From JBCCAG01 sp050331115 (lineage in GTDB: Bacteria > Cyanobacteriota > Cyanobacteriia > CAKZMO01), in assembly GCA_050331115.1 (NCBI GenBank), contig JBHJHD010000029.1, positions 1-64,000 of the forward strand: a stretch of DNA of 64,000 bases, read 5' to 3'. The notes below the pieces were generated by a model that worked only from the letters and a program-made list of their open reading frames with translations, was not told where the DNA came from and searched no databases. The position numbers were made by a program, and so were the translations under genes. Shown one piece after another: positions 7,978-15,906 of this stretch (positions are counted from its first letter, which is position 1; each line of letters starts with the position of its first letter).

Positions 7978-8355
7978 ATGGAGCCACTGACTTCCGCGCA
8001 GATTGCCCAGTACCGCTCTGCGCTCTCCGCCGTGCCTGAAGCGCTTCTTGCTTTAGATATGATTGAAGACTGCGAGGGTGACTTGGAAGATGCGGCGATC
8101 GCCCTGGCGCTGCAGGTGGGGCAAGAGCCAGACCGCTCGGATCGGTGGCTTGACGGGCTATCGAAGCGCTGGCGGGTCGCCCTCTGCGAGCCACCCGTGC
8201 AGGCCCACATCCATGCCGAGCGACTTGCTGCCGCGGCGCAAACGCTGGTCAACGCCGTCGATCTATCGCCTCGACTGGTGACGCTAGTCGTGATTTATGT
8301 CCATCAGCAGGGGGTCTCCAAGTTTTGCCAGGCCCTAGATGCCGCCTTGGACTAG
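7978..8355 (+). CDS. Conserved hypothetical protein, all-helical
   Basis: 125 residues, soluble, predicted mostly helical (AQIAQYRSALSAVPEALLAL; QAHIHAERLAAAAQTLVNAV). The ATG at 7978 is preceded by an in-frame TTG at 7966. The composition and coding quality make it a real gene, but I recognise no named domain. It is divergent from ahcY. The last codons and stop are embedded in a three-copy 17-bp tandem repeat, so the C-terminus (LDAALD) is set by that repeat. Confidence 0.7.
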   Translation: MEPLTSAQIAQYRSALSAVPEALLALDMIEDCEGDLEDAAIALALQVGQEPDRSDRWLDGLSKRWRVALCEPPVQAHIHAERLAAAAQTLVNAVDLSPRLVTLVVIYVHQQGVSKFCQALDAALD

Positions 8356-8388
8356 ACGCCACCTTGGACTAGACGCCGCCTTGGACTA
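8338..8388 (+). repeat. 17-bp tandem repeat, three copies, spanning a stop codon
   Basis: Units GATGCCGCCTTGGACTA (8338-8354), GACGCCACCTTGGACTA (8355-8371) and GACGCCGCCTTGGACTA (8372-8388). The first unit contains the last five codons and most of the TAG stop of the upstream gene; the other two are untranslated. The period is not a multiple of three. Confidence 0.95.
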
Positions 8389-8771
8389 GACGAAGCTCAA
8401 TAAGCCACATGCGCTGCGGGCGAAATGTGCGTCAATTGTCAGAATTGATCGCCCCTATTGTTGTAGCTTTTTACACTCAATTTATATTGGCGGCGGCAAA
8501 TTCACAGAAGATTGACGGTGCTTCCAAGAAGACTGGGATAGCATCTTTGTCATAGCGGTCCGAGGTTTTCAAAGACCCGCGCGCTTGATTTCTGTAGGCT
8601 AGATTCGACGCGGTATAAATCCTGCATGTCGGGATAGTTGGAGGTGCCTATTCGGGTTGGCGATGGTCAAAGACTGGCCCAGAAGGGCGATCGCTCAGCA
8701 TGGCGTAATTCCTTCCGCGATTCAGGGCCTTTAACCTCAACCTTCAACCTCAATTTAAGGAGGCGATTTCG
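8389..8771. other. Intergenic region upstream of the PEP-CTERM gene
   Basis: 383 bp without a convincing gene. An AT-rich patch around 8460-8495 is the likeliest place for a promoter, but no good -35/-10 pair can be assigned. A HIP1 octamer lies near 8688. The last bases contain the strong ribosome-binding site of the next gene. Confidence 0.5.
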
Positions 8772-9632
8772 ATGTCATCCCAATTCCGACTTAGGCAAAC
8801 TGCAGCCGTCGTTTTCTGCGCGCTAGCCGGCGTACTTTCAGCAGCTCCCGCTCAGGCGATTTCATTTGCCACCTCCCGCGGCGACCTATTATTCGGTGAG
8901 TTCAGTCAGTCTCCGACCGATACAGCCACCTCCACCGATACGGCCACCTCTACATTCTCAAGTCGAGGTATTGCGACCGCGGACGCCGATGCAGACGCCA
9001 TATTTCCTGACGGTGAAACTTTGGGCGGGGGCCCCGCATTTGCGTCCAACGCCATTTTCACCGAAGCCTTTGTAGATGGCGTGGGCTTTGCCAACGCGGC
9101 AAGCGAGGCATCAATTGTCGGCGATTTTTTCGTCGAGGCCTCAAGACAAGCCCCGGTAGATTTTTCCTTTAGTTTTCTAGGGTCGGTCAGTGCTCTAGGG
9201 CAGGTTGACTCGCCGGCCACCGAGCAGGCCAGTGCGTCGGTGGGCCTTTCTTGGACTATTTTCGACCAGTCGGCTGCGGGGCCTAGAATCCTCGACGCGT
9301 TCGCTCTCGACGCCGCGCTAGATACCGCGTCCGCTCGCGATTTCCTTTCCCTACAAACCACCGCCAACGTCGACCTTTCACTGGCCGAACCCCTCCTACA
9401 GACTAATTTCGGCGGCAGCACCGAGAGCGCAGACGCCCTCGCGTTTGGGCGCTATCAGCGCACCTTTGACGAGCCCCGCGATCTGCAGCTCGTTGAGTTC
9501 AAGCAGGCACAAGCAGCAGCGGTCGACGTTCCCGAGCCCTCTACCCTCCTCGCCAGCGTTGGTATAGGTATCGCAATCCTGAATCGATCGCGGCGGCGGG
9601 CCTGCGCGCAGCGCGATACTTTGAAGCGCTAG
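8772..9632 (+). CDS. PEP-CTERM sorted exported protein
   Basis: 286 residues. An N-terminal signal peptide (VVFCALAGVLSAAPAQA, cleavage expected after AQA near residue 29) and a C-terminal sorting signal: the motif VPEPST, a hydrophobic stretch (LLASVGIGIAIL) and an Arg cluster (RSRRRA). Such proteins are processed by an exosortase/archaeosortase system and delivered to the cell surface or matrix. The mature part is rich in Ala, Ser, Asp and Thr with low hydrophobicity. AAGGAGG at 8758-8764 is a near-ideal ribosome-binding site seven bases before the ATG. Near residues 50-60 is an in-frame 18-bp duplication (TDTATS twice), and the stop codon lies in a 16-bp tandem array. No exosortase gene is in the window. 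Confidence 0.85.
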   Translation: MSSQFRLRQTAAVVFCALAGVLSAAPAQAISFATSRGDLLFGEFSQSPTDTATSTDTATSTFSSRGIATADADADAIFPDGETLGGGPAFASNAIFTEAFVDGVGFANAASEASIVGDFFVEASRQAPVDFSFSFLGSVSALGQVDSPATEQASASVGLSWTIFDQSAAGPRILDAFALDAALDTASARDFLSLQTTANVDLSLAEPLLQTNFGGSTESADALAFGRYQRTFDEPRDLQLVEFKQAQAAAVDVPEPSTLLASVGIGIAILNRSRRRACAQRDTLKR

Positions 9633-9688
9633 GCCTGTGGAGCGCTGGGTCTGTGGAGCGCTGGGTCTGTGGAGCGCTAGGTCTATAG
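9625..9688 (+). repeat. 16-bp tandem repeat, four copies, spanning a stop codon
   Basis: Units AGCGCTAGGCCTGTGG, AGCGCTGGGTCTGTGG (twice) and AGCGCTAGGTCTATAG, contiguous from 9625 to 9688. The TAG stop of the PEP-CTERM gene (9630-9632) is inside the first unit. Copies 2 and 3 are identical, suggesting recent expansion. Confidence 0.95.
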
Positions 9689-9784
9689 AGCGTGCCCACG
9701 GTGCGTTCGGGTTTTACCGCTTAAATAACGGGTTACAGTAGGGCACAGACCTTGGGACTTTAGGCTGTAGCGGCGGGGGTAATT

Positions 9785-11452
9785 ATGGAACGCTGGCGGA
9801 TGATTCGAGCCCTGGCGTGGGGGCGCTCTGATGTGTGCCGGCGCCCGCTCCGGTCGAGGCTGCTGAGAAACTTTGCGGGGAGGTTGGGCCTAGAGCTTTT
9901 GGCGCTCACGTTTGGCGGGGGAGCGCTCGCCCAGCCTATCGCCCAGCCTATTACCCAAACTTCGGGCCGCCTCTGCCCCGCTCAGCTGGGCAATTCCCTA
10001 GAGGCGATCGCATCAGAGTCTTTGGGGAAGCAGGCCCGCTGGGGAGCGCTCGTGCAGCCACTGTCGACTGACGCCAGCCCACCGCCGCTTTACGCCCATA
10101 ACCCCCGGCAGTACTTCACTCCCGCCTCCAACGTCAAGCTGCTCACGTCAGCCGCCGCGCTAGCTCAGCTCGGACCAGACTTTCGCATTCGCACTTCTGT
10201 CTATGCAGTATCGCCTGAGGAACGAGTTCAGGCGGCAGAAGGCCCTGTGAATCTGGATGCGGTGAATCTGGACGCGGTGAATCTGGATGCGGTGAATCTG
10301 GATGCGGTGAATCTGTGGGTGGTGGGTCGAGGCGACCCTAGCCTCGACAGCGACGGCCTACAGCGGCTGGCTCAGCAGATAGGCCAAGCGGGCATCGCCC
10401 GGGTCAACGGGCTCGTGGTGGACGAGAGCTACCTGGGCGATCGCTTTATCAACCCCACCTGGGATTGGGAGGATGTGCAGTCAGGCTATGGCGCTCCCGT
10501 TAACAGCCTGATGCTGAATCAAAATGCAATCGGGGTGCGGCTGTTTCCCCAGGCGGTGGGGCAGCCGCTGCGGCTAGAGTGGGAGCAGCCTGAGCTGGTG
10601 AGGCGCTGGCAAGTGGTGAATGAATCGGTGACGGTAGCGCCGTCGGAGCCGGAGTTTGTGCGGGTGGGTCGGGCGTGGAGTGCGCCCGTGCTGAGGGTAC
10701 AGGGCCAGCTGCGGGCGGGGGCGGCCCTAGATCGCTCCGCCGTGGCCGTCACGGACCCCGCCGGTCATTTTTTGCACCAGTTTGAGCAGGCGCTGGCGGA
10801 AGCAGGCGTAGACGTGAAGCAGACTTTGGCGCAGCAGACCGCCCCTCGCGATCGCGTTGAGGTGGCGACCCACCTGTCGCCCCCACTCGCCGAGCTGCTG
10901 GTTGCCACCAACGCGAACAGCCAAAACCTCTACGCCGAAGCGCTGCTGCGCCATGTGGGACGCAGCGTACTGCAGCGCGGCATAGGCCAGAACATAGACC
11001 AGAACATCGATGCTGAGGCGCTGTGGATCGCGGGTCTTGACCAAATTGAGGCTGTACTCACCACTCTGGGCGTCACCGGAGCCTACCAGCTCGCAGACGG
11101 CTCTGGGCTATCGCGGCGCAACCTCGCGACGCCAGAGGCTTTTGTCCAGACGCTGCAGGCCATGGCGCAACACCCCCACGCTGAGGTCTATCGCCAGTCT
11201 TTGGCCGTCATGGGGGAGCGCGGCACCCTGCGATCGCGCCTGCGCGGCACCCCGGTGGCGGGCCGCTTCTGGGGAAAGTCGGGCGGGCTGAGCGGCGTAT
11301 CGTCCCTCTCGGGATATTTGTACCCGCCTGGCTATTCGCCGCTGGTGCTCAGCCTGCTGATAGACCACTCAGACCAATCGGGCTCGGTGCGGCGACAGAC
11401 CCTTGACGCCATGGTGGCGGCAGTGGCCCGGCTCACGCCGTGCCCATCCTGA
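9785..11452 (+). CDS. dacB: D-alanyl-D-alanine carboxypeptidase/endopeptidase, PBP4 type
   Basis: 555 residues. Class C low-molecular-mass penicillin-binding protein that trims peptidoglycan peptides in the periplasm. The three active-site motifs are present: SNVK (catalytic Ser115, Lys118), SQN (from Ser379) and KSG (Lys498). The N-terminus carries a signal-like hydrophobic stretch (LELLALTFGGGALAQ) after a long basic leader, so the true start may be somewhat downstream of 9785. The domain between the first two motifs is the insertion typical of PBP4. A 15-bp unit repeated in frame near residues 155-177 adds VNLDA four times in a loop before the conserved VVGRGDPSLDS, an oddity of this copy. 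Confidence 0.92.
   Translation: MERWRMIRALAWGRSDVCRRPLRSRLLRNFAGRLGLELLALTFGGGALAQPIAQPITQTSGRLCPAQLGNSLEAIASESLGKQARWGALVQPLSTDASPPPLYAHNPRQYFTPASNVKLLTSAAALAQLGPDFRIRTSVYAVSPEERVQAAEGPVNLDAVNLDAVNLDAVNLDAVNLWVVGRGDPSLDSDGLQRLAQQIGQAGIARVNGLVVDESYLGDRFINPTWDWEDVQSGYGAPVNSLMLNQNAIGVRLFPQAVGQPLRLEWEQPELVRRWQVVNESVTVAPSEPEFVRVGRAWSAPVLRVQGQLRAGAALDRSAVAVTDPAGHFLHQFEQALAEAGVDVKQTLAQQTAPRDRVEVATHLSPPLAELLVATNANSQNLYAEALLRHVGRSVLQRGIGQNIDQNIDAEALWIAGLDQIEAVLTTLGVTGAYQLADGSGLSRRNLATPEAFVQTLQAMAQHPHAEVYRQSLAVMGERGTLRSRLRGTPVAGRFWGKSGGLSGVSSLSGYLYPPGYSPLVLSLLIDHSDQSGSVRRQTLDAMVAAVARLTPCPS
10247..10316 (+). repeat. 15-bp in-frame tandem repeat in dacB
   Basis: GTGAATCTGGATGCG repeated four times (10247-10306; one copy has C for T) and followed by a partial fifth copy. 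It encodes (VNLDA)4-VNLW. Confidence 0.95.
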
Positions 11453-11480
11453 GCTTGCTGGGCAGCTGAGCCTGCCGAGG

Positions 11481-11771
11481 CTAGCTCCAGTCGTCTCGCT
11501 TAGCGCTGACGTTGCGATAGACCTGCCCTACCTGATGGATGCGGCGGGTCTGCTCGAACAGGGTTTCCTCCGTCAGGCTCCAGGCCTGCAGCACTTGGGC
11601 TAGGTCTTTTTGGATATCGCGAGCGCCGGGGAAGGTCTGATAGCGGATATACAGCCGGGCCAGCTCGGCTAAGTCATGCTCTGCTGGGGTATCTTTTTGC
11701 AGCAGGGCGCTGACGACGTCGCGATCGCGCTTGTACTGGGGGTGCTGTTGGTCTTGCTGGGTGTTGCTCAT
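11481..11771 (-). CDS. DUF3288 family protein
   Basis: 96 residues starting MSNTQQDQQHPQYKRDRDV, with LAELARLYIRYQTFPGARDI and a helical C-terminus. This matches the small cyanobacterial family DUF3288 in length and opening motif. Function unknown; predicted soluble and helical. The frame is open further upstream to 11939, but the added residues (Arg/His-rich) show no coding character, so ATG 11771 is chosen. It lies convergent to dacB and 80 bp downstream of the M15 peptidase gene on the same strand. Confidence 0.85.
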   Translation of the reverse strand: MSNTQQDQQHPQYKRDRDVVSALLQKDTPAEHDLAELARLYIRYQTFPGARDIQKDLAQVLQAWSLTEETLFEQTRRIHQVGQVYRNVSAKRDDWS

Positions 11772-11851
11772 GGGCCTACTGTCGCTCAAATTTCCCTGAC
11801 AAGGGGCATGGCACTGCCATACCCCTACGGCTGAACCTAGGTTGGCAGTGG

Positions 11852-13144
11852 CTAGAAGCCCCAGGTGCGGCGGGGGCCGATATCGAGATGGATGATGTTG
11901 GGAAACTTGCTGTAGATGCCGACGCCGCCGGGCCACCACAGCAGCACTTGGTTTGCCACCTCACGACCGCTGAGGCCGTCTACGTCGATGTCGGTCGCCA
12001 TGCCGAACAGGTGATAGCTCTGGGAGGCTCCCCCCACCGCTGCGTTGATGGCGGGCGGGCGATACCAAGAGGTGATAAAGAAGGTGCGGCCAATTTGGTT
12101 GCGGGCCTGCTGGAGCTGCCGGGCCAGCTGGATGATATTGTCGACGATGCTTACCGACGATGGAATTCGGGTGGCCTCTTTGGTGGCCTCGCCCCAGGTA
12201 AAGCTGCCGCCGGGGATAATGGGCTGGTCGGTAAAGAAGGTGCTGGTGTTGCCCGGAAGATTGAACGGAATGCCGTTGAACGTCGGCCCAGAGGGCTCGG
12301 GTGCCGGGAAGACTACTTTTCCCTGCCGCTCGATCTGGGCGTGACCCTGGAACACGTACCAGGTGTTGAGCCCGCGGATGTAGTCCTTGGGATATTCAAA
12401 CGCAACTTTGACGTGGCTGTTGAAGCGATTGCCCTGAGCATTTCGGGAGGCGTAGGAGTTGAGGGGGATGAGCGTTCCCTTGGGCACCGACTGCAGCTTG
12501 TCGGGGGATAGGGTAGAGGCCTGAACGGGCTCCCGCTTGAAGATCGTGTCTTCGGTAATTCTCAGGCGAGGGAGGTTGGGGTCCTCGACGGGGTAGACCA
12601 CCTTGCCGTCATATTCAACATACGCATGGCGATCGTACACAAACCAGGTGCTCAAATCTTTGATGTAGTCCTGTTCGTAGCGTAAGGATACTTTGATGTG
12701 CCGAGAGAAGTCGCCTTGGCCATCAGCGTAGGCGTAGGAATGGAGGGGGTAGCTCTTCCCCGCTGAAATTGAGCTCACCTCGTCAGACGGTAAAATAGAG
12801 GCTTGAAGGGGACGCCGCTTAAAGACCGTATTGCGCGTCACCTTCAAAACCTGAAGCGCCTCCTGGTCTTCATGGGGATACACGATACGGCCGTTGAGCT
12901 CGATTTGCGCGTGGAGGCTGTAGATGTACCAGGTATTGCGCCCCCGAATAGACGAGTCTTGGAGCGCAAACTTAACGTGACCGTTAAAGTCGCCTCGAAT
13001 TGGGTCGGCGTATGCATAGGACTGAATTTCAAAGGTCGTCCCCGCCGAGACGCTGAAGAGCTCTTCTTCAGGCAGCTCAGAGGCCTGGAGGGGGCTGAGC
13101 TTGAGGACGGTATCGGCTTTAACCAGGAGAACTTGACGCGCCAT
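11852..13144 (-). CDS. M15 peptidase domain protein with three N-terminal repeats
   Basis: 430 residues. Residues ~1-290 consist of three repeats of about 95 residues, each with the pattern TxFKxxPxQAS, then SYAxA, HVKVA and NTWYVYxxHAxIE. Residues ~310-430 form a zinc peptidase of the M15 (Peptidase_M15_3) type: FFITSWYRPPAINAAVGG, SYHLFGMATDID (His and Asp ligands) and NIIHLDIG (second His ligand). M15 enzymes cleave D-Ala containing peptidoglycan peptides. No clear signal peptide is visible, so export is uncertain. ATG 13144 is preferred over the in-frame TTG at 13159. The repeats may bind wall polymers, which is inference. Confidence 0.85.
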   Translation of the reverse strand: MARQVLLVKADTVLKLSPLQASELPEEELFSVSAGTTFEIQSYAYADPIRGDFNGHVKFALQDSSIRGRNTWYIYSLHAQIELNGRIVYPHEDQEALQVLKVTRNTVFKRRPLQASILPSDEVSSISAGKSYPLHSYAYADGQGDFSRHIKVSLRYEQDYIKDLSTWFVYDRHAYVEYDGKVVYPVEDPNLPRLRITEDTIFKREPVQASTLSPDKLQSVPKGTLIPLNSYASRNAQGNRFNSHVKVAFEYPKDYIRGLNTWYVFQGHAQIERQGKVVFPAPEPSGPTFNGIPFNLPGNTSTFFTDQPIIPGGSFTWGEATKEATRIPSSVSIVDNIIQLARQLQQARNQIGRTFFITSWYRPPAINAAVGGASQSYHLFGMATDIDVDGLSGREVANQVLLWWPGGVGIYSKFPNIIHLDIGPRRTWGF

Positions 13145-13319
13145 GGTCACTTCACTCAAATGTCGGCTTTTGCCCTACGATTTTAGGCTAAGCTGTCCCC
13201 GCAGAAAGTGAAAACGCCTAAAAAGCTAAAGGAATTTGCCTGCGATTATCCTCAGCAAGCGGCTTAACAGCATATTCTGACCTACAGGTGCTGAGCCGAA
13301 GGCGCTCATCTCGGGCCAT

Positions 13320-13814
13320 TCAGCCAGAGCTATTCAGCCGCCGCTGCAGCTGCCGGATGTGCCCCGCTCGGCTGGCCACCGTGAGCTGGTTGCCGTCTTG
13401 CTGAATGTAGATCCGCCCCGACAGCAGCCTGCGCAGAGGCGATCGCACGTAGACGTTTAGGGGTGTACCGGCCCCGTCAGCCGGCGGTTCCGATTCGTCG
13501 AGGCTGTACCCCATTTCGCTCAGCGCTGACTCGACCTTGGCTCGGGTGCGAGCGGTGTTTGGGGCCGCCATTGAGAGGGCCACGGTGCGGTTGAAGTAGC
13601 CGCCGACCGCGCCCGCCGCCAGCCCAACCCCGAGGCCGAGCTGCTGCGGCAGGCCTGTCCCTAGGCTAAGGGCCAGCCCTTTTGTGGCCACCAGCGTCGC
13701 GAGCAGCGTCGCGCTGGTGAAGTAGTACAAGAACGTCGCGGTGAAGCCAGGGCCGACGCCCTCAGCTTCCAGCGGTGGCGCAGATTCGGCTTTGACCCGT
13801 GATGATTTAGCCAT
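13320..13814 (-). CDS. Two-TM conserved cyanobacterial-type protein
   Basis: 164 residues starting MAKSSRVKAESAPP. Two hydrophobic segments (FLYYFTSATLLATLVATKGL and LGLGVGLAAGAVGGYF) form a hairpin at about residues 26-80, followed by a soluble domain (ARTRAKVESALSEMGYSLDE and LLSGRIYIQQDGNQLTVAS). It overlaps the end of the upstream gene (stop at 13807-13809) by 8 bp, so the two are probably cotranslated. An in-frame ATG at 13835 would add seven residues. Function unknown. Confidence 0.7.
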   Translation of the reverse strand: MAKSSRVKAESAPPLEAEGVGPGFTATFLYYFTSATLLATLVATKGLALSLGTGLPQQLGLGVGLAAGAVGGYFNRTVALSMAAPNTARTRAKVESALSEMGYSLDESEPPADGAGTPLNVYVRSPLRRLLSGRIYIQQDGNQLTVASRAGHIRQLQRRLNSSG

Positions 13815-14256
13815 TGGATGGTTTACTCCCCGCATTATCTCCGTTGAACAGCGTCAGCGCCCGGCGGCAAAACCGCTTGAGCTTTTCCTGCAGCTCAGGT
13901 ACTGGGGCAGAATCACCGAGCACCTGCCACTGGTCGATGGTCGAAAGCTGCCACTGCTTGCCGCGGTGATCGAACCCCGCAATTTCAAGGCCGATGGCGC
14001 GGTAGCGATCGCTGGGGGCATCGTAGTAAAACCGAATCTGCACCAGCAGGCTGCGGCCCTGAAGACGGCGGCTGTAGCCCGGCATGTGGAAGCCGATGTC
14101 GATGGAGTCGGGGTCAACAAGCGACTGGGTCTCCCGATCGTTGGCCCAGGGCTTTAGGTCAGACTTCGCGTCGGGAAACTCTGACTTGAAGTGGGTTACC
14201 ACGGCCGCAATTTTACTCGCGGCATCTACAGATTTCGCTTGTTCTGAAGCGTTCAC
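13807..14256 (-). CDS. Conserved hypothetical soluble protein
   Basis: 149 residues, no membrane segment or signal peptide. Notable segments are IAAVVTHFKSEFPDAKSDL, DIGFHMPGYSRRLQGRSLLV and YYDAPSDRYRAIGLEIAGFD, consistent with an alpha/beta fold. It is the first gene of a two-gene unit with the two-TM protein, whose start it overlaps. I recognise no assigned function. Confidence 0.7.
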   Translation of the reverse strand: MNASEQAKSVDAASKIAAVVTHFKSEFPDAKSDLKPWANDRETQSLVDPDSIDIGFHMPGYSRRLQGRSLLVQIRFYYDAPSDRYRAIGLEIAGFDHRGKQWQLSTIDQWQVLGDSAPVPELQEKLKRFCRRALTLFNGDNAGSKPSNG

Positions 14257-14416
14257 AAGGCCCTTACTCCGTATCGACTGCCGGCTGGTCTGCCCATGAC
14301 CAGCGCTGTTAACGATTCGACTATTCTAAATCAGTTCCTCAAATGATTTTGGCCAGCGGCGGCGACGGGGACGCGCTATCATCCAGACGTAGACGCTCCG
14401 CGCAACCGTCTGCGGT

Positions 14417-15829
14417 ATGCCTTCTAAATCGCTGAAAACCACCTTTAAACTGCCGTCGGCCAGCTTAGACGAGGCGGTTGTCTACCTGTCGGAGCGATTT
14501 TTACGCGTCGCACGGGGTATACGCTTGGTCAAATCTCCCAATGACGCCTGCTTACTCACCCTCTGCCGCCCGCTCGTAGACCGCTGGCTCAAGGGTGACC
14601 TCCCCTATAAGCCCGGACAGATCACCCTTATTTTTCACAGCGACACCCTCTCTGCCGCTGCTGATATCCTGATGTATGTGCCTGAGCAGGGCGATCGCTT
14701 CTTGTACACTAAGCCCCACCTCGACCCGCCGGATGTATCGCAGCCCGAGTCTGCCCCGACGCTGGAGGCTCTCGCCGATGGACTGAAGCGGCTGATGGCG
14801 CAGCAGCAAGTGGCCAATGCGACTTCAGGGGATTCAGCTGAGCTAGGGGCCAATACGCCGGTCAATCAAGCGCCGGTCAATCAAGAAGCGCTGGTGCGGG
14901 CAATTTCCCAGGCGTTTCAGGCGTCTAGCCGCCCTATGCTCAGTGCGCTTACCCAGCTCGCGAATCAGATTCAGCAGCTCGAAGCCGTAACCCAGCAGAA
15001 TTTTACCCAGCAAAAAGCGCTCCAGGCGCAGGTCGATCAGATCTTGATGCAGCTTGCGGCGCTTGGCGAGTCCGACCCGTCGATTCCCCAAACCGATGAA
15101 GAATGGCGATCGCGTATCGAGCGCACCTGGGGCACAGTCGGCGACTACGAAACCTACAGTACTGCCTACCGAGAGCTCCATGCGGATGCGCCTCTCTTTG
15201 ATACGCCAGACTGGGTAATGCTGTGTGAACTCGACTGGGCGCAGCGGCTGTGCCCTACCCTAGCCGATCTGCAGGCGCTGCTCTACGGCCCGGACGGCGC
15301 TGGTGACGAGGGAGCCGACATCCTTCAGCAGTTTGGTGCCCACTGTCGAGACGGGGAGCGCTACTACCTCTATGGGGAGCGTGGCTATACCGCCGAGACC
15401 GCCCTGCAGGAGATCGCCCACCACCCGGACTACTCGTGGCTGCCAACCCTGCGCAGGCTGTGGCAGACCCTCGAAGCGCCAAGCCACAAGGTCTTTGCCC
15501 TCTTTGGCTGGGAGCCTGCCGCCGTTAGGGCCCTGCGGGATATTGCTGACCCACCGCGTCAGCAGGCCCACGGCAACGGCCACAGCGGCTATGGCTACCG
15601 CCAGGCAGCTCCACCAGGCGGTCCAGCCCCGAGGCGATCGCTGCAGGACTACCAGGCGCTGCTTAACATCGGTCCCTTTGCGCCCTTGACGGCAGAGGCC
15701 GTGAAGCGCGCCTACCGCCAGGCGATGAAAAAGGCCCATCCCGACTCTGGCGGCAGCACCCAGCAGGCCCAGCAAATTAATGAGGCCTACCAGGCTGTCA
15801 TGCGCCACTACTTCCCGACTAAGAGCTAA
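14417..15829 (+). CDS. J-domain protein with coiled-coil and novel N-terminus
   Basis: 470 residues. The C-terminal ~65 residues are a J domain (LQDYQALLNIGPFAPLTAEA, then AYRQAMKKAHPDSGG) with the HPD tripeptide needed to stimulate Hsp70 ATPase. Residues ~165-220 are a Gln-rich coiled coil (LTQLANQIQQLEAVTQQNFT). The first ~130 residues (VYLSERFLRVARGIRLVKS) and the central region (ERTWGTVGDYETYSTAYREL) match no domain known to me. A C-terminal J domain on a large unrelated body suggests targeting of DnaK to a particular client. A 15-bp in-frame duplication gives PVNQAPVNQ near residues 148-156. Ends at a hairpin. Confidence 0.85.
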   Translation: MPSKSLKTTFKLPSASLDEAVVYLSERFLRVARGIRLVKSPNDACLLTLCRPLVDRWLKGDLPYKPGQITLIFHSDTLSAAADILMYVPEQGDRFLYTKPHLDPPDVSQPESAPTLEALADGLKRLMAQQQVANATSGDSAELGANTPVNQAPVNQEALVRAISQAFQASSRPMLSALTQLANQIQQLEAVTQQNFTQQKALQAQVDQILMQLAALGESDPSIPQTDEEWRSRIERTWGTVGDYETYSTAYRELHADAPLFDTPDWVMLCELDWAQRLCPTLADLQALLYGPDGAGDEGADILQQFGAHCRDGERYYLYGERGYTAETALQEIAHHPDYSWLPTLRRLWQTLEAPSHKVFALFGWEPAAVRALRDIADPPRQQAHGNGHSGYGYRQAAPPGGPAPRRSLQDYQALLNIGPFAPLTAEAVKRAYRQAMKKAHPDSGGSTQQAQQINEAYQAVMRHYFPTKS

Positions 15830-15860
15830 GGCCTCCGGGGGGGCAGTCTGCCGGAGGCCC
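15830..15860. terminator. Hairpin between convergent J-domain gene and glgC
   Basis: A 9-bp perfect GC-rich stem (15830-15838 GGCCTCCGG with 15851-15859 CCGGAGGCC) begins one base after the stop codon. No T-run follows on either strand, so it may stabilise 3' ends rather than act as a classical terminator. Confidence 0.5.
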
Positions 15861-15906
15861 CAACCTGCGTCCTAATCACGCCCTTTGCAGCTGCTTTGAG
15901 AAACGG

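Noticed and set aside
7812..8252. Long minus-strand frame over the 7978-8355 gene
   Set aside because: Ser/Arg/Ala-rich composition of a shadow frame; the plus-strand frame has coherent helical coding character and a sensible start.
8338..9688. Tandem arrays as CRISPR
   Set aside because: Units are directly adjacent with no spacers and there are no cas genes.
11772..11939. N-terminal extension of the DUF3288 protein
   Set aside because: The added residues are Arg/His-rich without family similarity; the family starts at MSNTQQDQQHPQY.
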